This document shows, in pieces, positions 55,732 to 64,000 of a DNA stretch of 64,000 nucleotides. Within the stretch, counting starts at the first letter, position 1, and each line of letters opens with the position of its first letter. The notes under the pieces are model-generated. The model worked only from the letters and a program-made list of their open reading frames with translations. It searched no databases and was not told the origin of the DNA. Source of the DNA: Cannabis sativa (lineage: Eukaryota > Streptophyta > Magnoliopsida > Rosales > Cannabaceae); assembly GCF_029168945.1 (NCBI RefSeq), contig NC_083602.1, positions 28,569,323-28,633,322 on the forward strand. The letters run 5' to 3'. Made by a program: the position numbers and the translations under genes.

Positions 55732-55998
55732 GTTGTCCCGAAGATCCAACACTCCAAGTCAAACTGTCTCAATATATACAATCTTCATTCAGCTCAAAAC
55801 TCACTGCCGTTCAACAACAACTTTTCCTTTACCTGCACATAACATAACATTTGTGAGTCGATAGACTCAGTAAGAAAAGCATAAAACATAAATATATAAT
55901 CGACCTATGACTAAGTGCCCATACACCTATCAACAATTCATAAATCATGCAAACATGTATAACTGAGTCTCGACCGTTCTTCACCATAGTATAATTGA

Positions 55999-56225
55999 CC
56001 ATAATACCACATGCACTCAATACTAGTCGTACTAGTATTGGTAGCATCAATCCATACTATAAGTACAACTAGCCATAATACCACATGCACTTAGTACTCT
56101 GGTGTAATAGTGTTGGTAGCACTAGTTCATGCTTTCAAAAGTATAACCAACCATAATGCCACATGCACTCTGTAATCTGGCGTACTAGTGTTAGTAGCAT
56201 TGGTTCATACTTTCTGAATTGCCAA
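55999..56225. repeat. Tandem repeat of about 76 bp in the H LTR
   Basis: Three units starting CCATAATACCACATGCAC at 55999, 56073 and 56151. The G LTR has only one diverged copy of this part. Confidence 0.75.
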
Positions 56226-56619
56226 ACACATACATTCACGATATCTAGATGCAATCATATATACACCAACTATCGTTCTAACAGATATCTCATACATCTA
56301 GAAAACATAAACATAAATATGTACATATGTATGTGTGTTATACTAGTCTTACCTCAATTTTGATTTCAAGTGTACCGGTCAACCTTAGTGGAAATAGCTG
56401 CTGGTAATCGAAGGCCCAAAGTCACATTTCCAGAAAAAAAATAATAAGTGTTGCACTAACACTTTCGGGGACTTAAATTGACAACTAAAAGTTTCCCTAT
56501 TGATAGATATTATGGAAATAACCTAAGTATTGAGAAAACACTCAATCAGAGTCCTGGGAAAAGTCTTAAGATGGACCCCCAAATTCTGCCTAAATTGGAT
56601 GGCCCGAAACTCCACTATC

Positions 56620-57030
56620 CCATTTTAAAACTTGCATAACTCCTGAAATTCTAAGAAGAACCTTACAAAATTTTGCACGGTATCTAAAAACATCACAATG
56701 AACATTTTTCATGAAGAAACCTCAATCAAATTCTCAATAGATGGCTCGAAACCTCACTGTTCGAGTTCAGAAATTCCATAACTCATCCAATTTTGATCCA
56801 AACATTACCAAATTTCGTAGAGAACCTAAAAAATTATAATGAACATATTTCATGAAGAAACCTTAACCCAGTTCGTAACAAAATTCAAGTTATCACAACC
56901 AAGTTAAGTTTGAGTTCTCAAACTTGCATAACTTTTGCTACAACCATCCAAAACAATTCAAACCATTTCCAAACAATACTAAATGACCTTAATAATCATT
57001 TCATAACCTTCCTAAACTTATTCAACATGT
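56620..57030. repeat. Degenerate tandem of about 145 bp in the H LTR
   Basis: Units near 56620, 56765 and 56915, each starting with a CTTGCATAACT-like sequence. The first two contain ATGAAGAAACCT. Confidence 0.55.
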
Positions 57031-57805
57031 TCTACTATAAACAGCCACTGAAAACTAACAAAAATCCTAGAAAACCAATAAATTTCAAGTTAGGTTTTAC
57101 CTTAGAAGTTTGGAGGAGCTAGGGGTTGAGCTCCTTAATGAATTCCAATAGGAAGAGGCTTGAAAATTGTGGAAAATACTGAGTTTTGGCCCTGGTTCAG
57201 AAGCCACAAAGTAGAGGGAGAAGGATAAGGTGATTTGGTATTTTTTGACTTTCATTTTTGCTTTTGACTTTGCTTTTTCTTTTTGGTTCCTTTTTATTTT
57301 ACTTTTCCTTTTAGTTTGCTTCCTAAGCAGCTGGTCATCCTCAAAAGGATGAGCCACAACCACCTATCCCTTCCAAAAAGAGTGACTAAGCTCTTAGGGT
57401 AAAAAGACTAAAATGCCTTATTTCCCCATAAAGTTATCTCGTAACCCTAGGGGTAAAATGGTCTAATTCTATTATTTCGTTAAACCCCAATATTCTAAGA
57501 TATCCAATAATATTGCCCCGTAAAATACTTCATGCAAATTTGTATCCATGTGACTAAAATTTCCATTCAATCCATTTCCACTTTTTACCGGGCATAAAAA
57601 TGTAAAAATATAAAAATGCACATATAGCATGTATATCACACATATAATTCAATAAAATCTTCGGAATTGAGAAATAGTAATCACAACACATATTTTTATG
57701 AAAATAGGGTCTATAAAGCATAAAATACATAAACAATCACATAGTCATATTAATTAGTGCTAAATGTCCCACAAATCCCAGGTCTAAGTATAACGGTCAT
57801 TGTAA

Positions 57806-57822
57806 CTATCCCCCCGTTAAAA
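57806..57822 (-). promoter_or_regulatory. Element H polypurine tract
   Basis: TTTTAACGGGGGGATAG in element orientation, overlapping the end of pol, as in chromoviruses. Confidence 0.7.
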
Positions 57823-58940
57823 GGATTTCGTCCCCAAAATTTAACCTGAATAACTCTGGATATTGAGTCCTCATTCCAGGCTCTAACTCCCAGGTGGCTT
57901 CTTCCACCTTGCTATTCTTCCAAAGTACCTTGACTAAGGAGATAGTCTTGTTTTGTAGAACTTTGTCCTTCCTATCAAGGATCTAAACTGGTTGTTCATC
58001 ATAGGATAGATCTGGTGCCAACTCTAGGGCCTCATAACTCAAGATATGAGTTGGATCAGATACATACTTCCTCAATATTGATACGTGAAAAACATTGTGC
58101 ACTACTGACAATGCTAGAGGTAAAGCTAGTCAATACGCTACTTGTCCAACCTTCTTGAGTATTTCAAATGGCCCTATGAACCTAGGACTTGACTTTCCCC
58201 TCTTTCTGAAGCATTTTACACTTTTCATTGGTGAAATCCGTAGGAAAACATGTTCTCCTACTTGAAACTCTATGTCTCGGCACTTAGGATCATCATAGCT
58301 CTTTCGTCTACTTTGGGAAGTAAGCATCCGTGCCTTGATCTTTTCGATGGCATCACAGGTGATCGACACTTCTTACCATACAACAACTCATAAGGAGCCA
58401 TCCCTATTGTACTCTGGTAGCTGTTGTTACAAGAAAATTCTATTAATGGTAGGTAATTGCTCCACGAACCTTCGAAATCTAACACATAGGCTCGTAACAT
58501 ATCTTCTAGAACTTGAATCATCCTTTTAGTCTGACCATCTGTCAAGGGTGAAAAGTTGTACTAAACTTCAGCTTCGTACCCATAGAATTCTTGAGACTTT
58601 GCCAAAATTTGGAAGTAAATTTTGGATCTCTATCCGAAACTATAGATTTCAGAGCTCCATGGAGACGCACTATCTCCTTAACATACAACTCAGCATACTA
58701 ATCCATTGTAAAGGTGGTTTTCACTGGCGAAAGGTGTGCTGACTTTGTGAAACGATCCACAATTACCCAAACTGAATCATATGTTTTGGTAGTTCTAGGT
58801 AATCCAACCACAAAATCCATGGTGACATCTTCCCATTTCCACTCAGAAAGTGTCAAAGGCTGTAACCCTACCGGTTTTTGATGTTCAGCCTTGATCTGTT
58901 GACAAGTCAAACACCTTGACACATAATCTACCACATCGCT
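57806..58940 (-). pseudogene. Chromovirus integrase and chromodomain (element H)
   Basis: Pieces in order on the - strand: zinc-domain end CLTCQQIKAEHQKP and first catalytic Asp in MDFVVGLP (about 58800-58934), SDRDPKF second Asp (about 58620), then DGQTKRMIQ at about 58520, where the family has Glu after Q-T/S; Lys here would kill catalysis. The core end and GKKCRSPV are followed by a frame change near 58355. Next comes the C-terminal FIGPFEIL, then VFHVSILRKYV and a chromodomain (VLWKNSKVEEATWELE, about 57880-57930). Stops at 58130 and about 57987. It ends at TAG 57806-57808, joined to a purine tract. Chromodomains target H3K9-methylated chromatin. The upstream RT lies beyond inserted element G. 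Confidence 0.85.
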
Positions 58941-60841
58941 TGTAAAGATCGCTTAACTTTAATTTAGAAATTAGTAGATGAATAGGATTTAATTATGAAA
59001 CTTGCATATTAGTTATGAATTATCAGTTTACCGAGATTTATTTGAATTCAGAATGCATGTTATATTTCATATTTGGAATTTCATATTTTTGCATGTTTTG
59101 TGCCCAGCAACATTGGAACGCGGTGTTTGGCTATTAGAATCACATCTTAGTATTTTTAGTATAGCGGGGTAATATAGTTAGACATTGAGAATATCGGGGA
59201 TAGTCGGGATTTTAGAATTGACCAAAATACCCCTAAGTGATTTTATGACTTTTTGGCTAAGTGAGGGGCAAAGTGGTCTTTTTGCCCTAAGTTCCTTTGT
59301 CTTTTAGTGAGTAGTAATTAATTCTTTTTAATCTGATTTTTTTTATTAATTCTATTGATGGAACTAATTAAATAAAGATAAGCTTTATTTTCATTTTACT
59401 AAAATTAAAAGAAAAACACAAAATTACTTTTCTCCCTCTCCAAGCTCTCTCTCTTTCGAACCCCTCTAGAGCCCAGGGTTTGATTTTTCTTCACCAATTC
59501 TAGTGATTTTCCAACAAGCTTTAAGTGATTTCAAGCTCAAGTGAGTTCCTAGCACTACTCTTTTTAATTTCTTGGGTTTTAAGTTAAGGAATTATCCATG
59601 ATTTGAGTATTTAAGTGTTGTAATTGCTGTTAGTGTTCGAAGTGGTTTTATGAAGTTAAATTAAGATTATTCATGTTGTTTTGAGGTAGATTTAAGGGCT
59701 GTAGTGTTGGTTGAGCAAGCTTTGAGTTTTAGAACTCAAGCTTGGCTCTTTAATGGTGAATTTTAATATTGAGCATGCTATGTTGTTCTGTTGCTTGGGT
59801 TATGTTCTTTGGAGTATAATATGCAGGCCTGGAAGGTTTGGTTTCGAATTGATTGAGATTTCGAATATTTGGGGTTACCTGGTGTAAACCGGTTAACCAG
59901 TTTCACAGGCCCTATAAAACCGATTAACCAGATCAGCAGCTAGGTTCTCAAACTTTTAGTGTTGACGATTTGTGTTAGTTTCAGAGCTTTAGTTGGTTAA
60001 TTCCCTATTAGTTTAGGGTATTTCCATGTTAACTTTTAGTAGGAAAGCTTTTGGTTAAAAACCTAAGTCCCTAGTTGTGATTTAGCATGTCACTTACCCG
60101 TGTTATGAACAATGTGATTTAGGGGCCTGTAACTCGCCGAGCAGTTGTTCCACTCAAGTTGGCCGGCACACATGAATTTGGAAACAAGGTAATATTAGTA
60201 TAATGTTATGCATATGTATTTACATGTTTAACATACATGTTGTTTATGCCTGTTAGAGTATATTGATAGCAGTATTAATATACATAGAGTTGTACTAGAT
60301 ACTAATAAATGTATGTTTGGCTAATATACTAATCGATGCTATCACATCAATATGGCTAGAGTATGACTGGCATATTAAGTATAGGCTGATATTATGGTCG
60401 ATAGTATTGTCGTATGGGCGCCTGATTATAACCCAGGATGTAATTATGTCTTATGTTATGCTTTTCTTACTGAGTCAGTTGACTCCTAGTTTCTATTTCC
60501 ATGTGTAGGTAAGGGCAAGGCTAAAGCTGAGCAACCGTGAGAGCGAGCAGATGGAGATTGTACATGTCGGGGTTTTAGGCCTAGAGCATACGGTCTTTGG
60601 GACATCAGGGCATATGTTATATAATCGCTAGGCGATAAACTTTTGTATATGTACAGTGAAACTTTTGTAAATGCTTTTGTAAATAGGATCTCAGAATTAT
60701 ATATGTATGCTATTTTATGTTTTTAATTAATTAAGTAAAGTTTTAATTAATCACGGTTTTCAATAACCTCGTTGATTAGCAACGAGCTGTACAGAAAGTT
60801 AAAAATCACGTTAACATGCCTAAAATAGTTAGGGTGTTACA
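58941..60841 (+). repeat. Element G 5' LTR
   Basis: 1901 bp, TGTAA...TTACA inverted ends; the last bases are AGGGTGTTACA. The left border is set by the break in H integrase. Confidence 0.8.
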
Positions 60842-60844
60842 ATT

Positions 60845-60856
60845 TGGTATTAGAGC
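60845..60856 (+). promoter_or_regulatory. Element G primer binding site
   Basis: TGGTATTAGAGC, one mismatch to the initiator tRNA-Met complement, 3 nt after the LTR. Confidence 0.8.
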
Positions 60857-61116
60857 CGCTAGGTTGTCTTCTGAAGATCGTCACGACATGTACAATCATC
60901 ATCAGCGACAGCTCGTTTCACGGTTTAGTAAGCTTTTATTGCTTTAGTAGCTTATTTTAAAAGTATGATTTAAGAAAAGCCTGTTATGAAGCATGTTAGT
61001 AGCCTGATAGTTGAATAAGCACATGTTTTAAATTTTGAAATTAAGCGACAATTCGTAAGTTTTACTTGATCACTATCTGACTAGACTAGTTCTTGGTTAC
61101 GCAGGCTATTCTAATA
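60857..61116 (+). other. Element G short leader
   Basis: 260 nt without recognisable features, ending at the first ATG of gag (61120). Confidence 0.6.
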
Positions 61117-62340
61117 GTATGGACGCCAGGCGAAACACTAAGAGTTAGGGTAATTCGGTCGGCTCTAGTGGTGGTCAGGGAGTTCGAATTCCCCCAAATG
61201 TTCGTGGTCAAGGTAGAGGCCCTAGAGGCAGAGCACGCGGCTGAGGTGATGTTAACCTGCCACAGGGCTGCCTAGGTTGCCCAAGATTGGAAAAATAGGT
61301 TTGTAGAAATGCAAGCCAGAATTACTGAGCAAGATGAAGAGATCAGACGCTTAAGACAGCAGGGTGCCCCTGCAATCCCTACTCTAGAAATGCAGGTGGC
61401 TCGTGCTCCTGCTGTGAAAGCAGGACCAGTCGCTGCAGTGAACCGAATGGAACCACTGTATGAAAGGTTCCGTAAGTAGGCACCTCCAATCTTTTTGGGA
61501 GGTCCTGATGTTATGAAAGCTGAGAAGTGGCTTACGATTATTACTAGAATTCTAAATTTTATGGGCGTCACCGGCAATGACAGAGTGGCTTGTGCCACAT
61601 TCCAGTTTCAAGAAGACGCTCTGGTATGGTGGGACATGATATCCCTGACCCATGATGTTACTACGATGACTTGGGATAAGTTCCAGGAATTGTTCAATGC
61701 AAAATATTATAATGAGGTAGTCAGAAGTGCGAAAAGGAAAGAATTTACTCAACTGACTCAGAAAGAAAATATGAGTGTTACTGAATACACAACTCAGTTT
61801 GATCACTTGGCAATGTTGGCTTCAGGAATCGTGCCAACTAATTTTAGGAAAAAAGAGAAGTACCTGGATGGGTTGAATTTGAAGATAAGACATGAACTAA
61901 TGATCACTACTGATGACAACACCACCTATGCTGATATGGTGGGAAAGGCACTGCGAGCTGAGGGCACAGTAGAGTGCACCCAAGAGTCTCGAGGGACTCA
62001 GGTCGTTGGTGGGGCTCCTACTCCTCCTACCTCAGGCTTTAGTAGGAAAGGTAGTGGCTCGACCACTGACCAGAAAATAAAGGCACCTGCTGGATCCGGT
62101 GGCTCAAGTCAGAACAAGAGGTTCTAAGGGAGCCAGGGACAAGGCAATCGCAAGGGTAGCTCCAAAACATGATTCACCTACCCAGAATGCCCCAGTTGTA
62201 AGAAGCATCATTTGGGTGAGTGTAGAGGGCAAGGGTACTTCCTGTGTGGGTTACTATGACACTACAAATGGGATTGCCCACAACTTAAGAAAGAAGAGCA
62301 GAAGATTTCTGCGAAATCCGCTCCGACAAGGGTGTTCGCG
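61117..62340 (+). pseudogene. gag: Chromovirus Gag (element G)
   Basis: It starts about 61120 (MDARRNTKS), then has an Arg/Gly-rich stretch with stops. After a frame change near 61265, the main frame reads NRFVEMQARITEQDEE, a stop at about 61477, and an open part (61495-62127). There GGPDVMKAEKWL and ALVWWDMISL (the capsid WW signature), TWDKFQELFNAKYY and YTTQFDHLAMLA mark the retrotransposon gag domain. A stop at 62125 is followed in the same frame by a CCHC-type region (CPSCKKHHLGEC, GYFLCGLL, stop, HYKWDCPQ, 62188-62280). The order and motifs fit Tekay-type chromoviruses. It cannot make full Gag. Confidence 0.88.
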
Positions 62341-62414
62341 TTAACTCAGGCAGATGCAGAAGCTAGCCCCTTAGTTGTAACAGGTCCGCTCTCGGTCAAC
62401 AACTCTTACTCACT

Positions 62415-62927
62415 GTGTTATTTGACTATGGGGCCACTCATTCTTATGTAGCAGCCGGAATTTTTAGTAAATTGGGTAGACTGCATGATAGTTATGATAT
62501 AGGGTTTGGAGCCCTACTTCCTGGCGGAGAATTAGTCATCTCCAAAAGGTGGATTAGGTCTATGCCGATCAAAATTGAGGATAGGGAGTTGAGTGCTGAC
62601 GTAATAGAAATGGGTTTAACGGATTTCGATATTATACTTGGAATGGATTTCTTATCCAAGTACTCAACCAGTATTGATTGTAAACGAAAGATGGTAATCT
62701 TCCAACCAGAGGGTGAGGAACCGTTTGTCTTTGTTGGATCGGTTCAGGGATCTCAGATCCCAGTGATTTCAGTACTAACAGCCAGAGAATTGTTACTAGA
62801 TGGATGTCTAAGGGTTTTGGCCATGGTATTGGATACTACACGGTCTGAGTCAATTCGGCCAGAAGACATCAAGGTGGTTCGGGAATTTTCAGATGTTTTT
62901 CCTAATGAAACCGCAGAGAGAAATTGA
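62415..62927 (+). pseudogene. Chromovirus aspartic protease (element G)
   Basis: 170 codons, in another frame than gag. The active site reads DYGATHSYV, where the family has D-S/T-G; Tyr in place of Ser/Thr should disable it. ADVIEMGLTDFDIILGMDFLSKY is the expected end of the domain (IILGMDFL). The linker to RT follows (REFSDVFPNE), and the frame breaks there at about 62905. Confidence 0.88.
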
Positions 62928-63545
62928 TTTAATTATTGATTTGGAACCTGGAGCAGAACCGGTTTCTAAAGCCCCATCCAGAATGGGTCCAGCAGAACTT
63001 AAAGAACTGAATATTCAGCTTTAGGGGTTACTTGACCTAGGGTTTTCACGGACTAGTGTGTCACCCTAGGGAGCTATTGTATTATTTGTCAAGAAGAAAG
63101 ATGGGTCTTTGCGTATGTGCATTGACTACCGGGAATTGACTAACTTGATAGTAAAGAACAAGTATCCTTTACCTAGGATTGATGATCTTTTTGATCAACT
63201 TTAGGGGAAGACGTTCTTCTCAAAGATTGATCTCCGATTGGGCTATCATTAGTTGAGAATTTAAGAGGAGGACATTCCAAATATGACTTTCCGCACTAGG
63301 TATGGGCACTATGAATTTCTAGTTATGTCTTTTGGACTAACCAATGCTCCCGCAACTTTTATGGACCTGATGAATAGGGTATTCAAGGATTTCCTAGATA
63401 TTTGTGTTATTCTATTTATCGACGACATCCTTGTGTACTCTCAATCAAAAGAGGAGCATGAGGAACATCCCCGGATGGTTCTACAGCGGCTTCGAGAACA
63501 TAAGTTGTATGCCAAATTCAAGAAGTGTGAGTCTTGGCTATCTCG
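62908..63545 (+). pseudogene. Chromovirus reverse transcriptase (element G)
   Basis: One frame from REIDLIIDLEPG to the palm domain: [64 protein letters not shown], active site FIDDILVYS (about 63415-63440). Five stops (near 63021, 63067, 63202, 63250 and 63262) interrupt it, mostly TAG where the family has Gln or Trp. From 63283 the frame is open. It ends in KKCESWLSR, where a single-base break shifts it into the RNase H frame. Confidence 0.9.
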
Positions 63546-64000
63546 GTGTCCTTTCTTGGACACATTGTAAGTAAAGATGGGATCAAAGTGGATCCGGGGA
63601 AGATTGAATCCGTTAGTGATTGGCCGAGACCAAAAACAGTTACAGAGGTTAGAAGTTTCTTGGGTTTGGCTGGTTATTACCGTCAGTTTGTAGAAGGGTT
63701 CTCTAAGATTTCAACACCCTTAATCGAGCTTACTAAGAAGAATCAACAGTTTGTGTGGACAGACAAGTGTGAAGCAAGCTTTCAAGAGCTAAAACAAAGA
63801 TTAATCACAACTCCAGTATTAGCCCTACCTTCTAATAAAGAAAAGTTAGTAGTTTATTGTGATGCATCCAGACAGGGTCTGGGGTGTGTACTGATGCAGG
63901 CCGATCAGGTCATCGCTTATGCCTCCCATCAGTTGAAAGAATATGAACAACGATACCCGACTCATGATCTAGAGCTTGCCGCGGTAGTGTTTACTTTGAA
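63546..64000 (+). CDS. Chromovirus RT thumb and RNase H (element G), partial
   Basis: An open frame of 151 codons with no stop to the window edge, without an ATG start because it is the continuation of pol after a frame change. [27 protein letters not shown] and [11 protein letters not shown] are the RT-RNase H connection. [26 protein letters not shown] and [11 protein letters not shown] are RNase H with its Asp and Glu. This part is better preserved than the RT upstream. Confidence 0.88.
   Translation, partial: MSFLGHIVSKDGIKVDPGKIESVSDWPRPKTVTEVRSFLGLAGYYRQFVEGFSKISTPLIELTKKNQQFVWTDKCEASFQELKQRLITTPVLALPSNKEKLVVYCDASRQGLGCVLMQADQVIAYASHQLKEYEQRYPTHDLELAAVVFTL

Larger units (their letters stand above)
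54842..57799 (-). repeat. Element H 3' LTR (chromovirus), with internal insertions
   Basis: The left end TGTAACACCCTATTAG matches the reverse of the G LTR end, and GACTCAGTAAGAAAAGCATA is also shared with the G LTR. About 2.96 kb, longer than that of G because of the MITE-like insert and repeats. The right border (GGTCA, next to the purine tract) is less certain, by a few bases. The direction of the neighbouring pol shows this is the 3' LTR. Confidence 0.75.
58941..64000 (+). mobile_element. Element G: chromovirus-type gypsy, 5' part, runs off the window
   Basis: A 5' LTR (58941-60841), a primer site with one mismatch, gag, protease, RT and RNase H in order on the + strand. It is inserted into the integrase of H. 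It carries several stops and frame changes, so it is inactive. Integrase, 3' LTR and the right target duplication lie outside the window. Confidence 0.88.

Overview
The window is a gene-free, AT-rich stretch of a flowering-plant genome, most likely eudicot heterochromatin. The evidence is wall-to-wall LTR retrotransposons of plant lineages: copia-type, and Athila-, Tat- and chromovirus-type gypsy. Several are nested, with exact 5-bp target-site duplications. I found no host gene, tRNA, rRNA or bacterial-type feature. No species can be named from the sequence.

Layout. Element A (copia-type, + strand, no gag) runs from its partial 5' LTR at 1-446 to a truncated end at 41668. It is split by element B (5559-15388, - strand, TSD TAACC) and element C (15778-27884, - strand, TSD GAAAA). 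B and C are related copia-type elements that keep gag but have only debris of pol. The 5' LTR of C is interrupted by a 1.94-kb Athila-type LTR (24304-26240, TSD GTGTG). Sequence X (28232 to about 30905, unclassified, with a tandem duplication) leads into Athila element E (- strand, to 39371), which has gag, protease, RT/RNase H and integrase with a few breaks. The 3.9 kb from the Athila LTR through C into A (24304-28231) occurs again at 37437-41361, so this is a segmental duplication around E.

From 41679 to 44602 lies a decayed Tat-type gypsy (F, - strand: LTR, hairpin-rich 3' UTR, degenerate integrase and RNase H). It is interrupted by element D (44603-54812, - strand, TSD AGCAC), a young complete gag-less sister of A with almost identical LTRs. 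A chromovirus H (- strand) follows: an LTR at 54842-57799 carrying a MITE-like insert and repeats, then chromodomain and integrase debris. H is cut at 58941 by a second chromovirus, G (+ strand), whose LTR, gag, protease, RT and RNase H run off the right edge.

Main point of interest. The four copia-type elements A-D share a long leader with features unusual for such decayed elements. There is a candidate GT-AG leader intron of 384-392 nt ending just before the gag position. Its donor GTAAGT lies inside a stem-loop that shows compensatory base changes between copies. Twin copies of a TTGACTCTCGCC motif lie inside this intron, and 6-9 nt GC palindromes lie about 290-350 nt from the LTR. This resembles the retroviral arrangement of a splice donor, packaging signal and dimer site. 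It suggests that these non-autonomous elements have kept cis-acting RNA signals while losing pol. In C, but not in B, a precise 100-nt intron-like sequence interrupts the end of gag. All functional statements about these RNA signals are inference.
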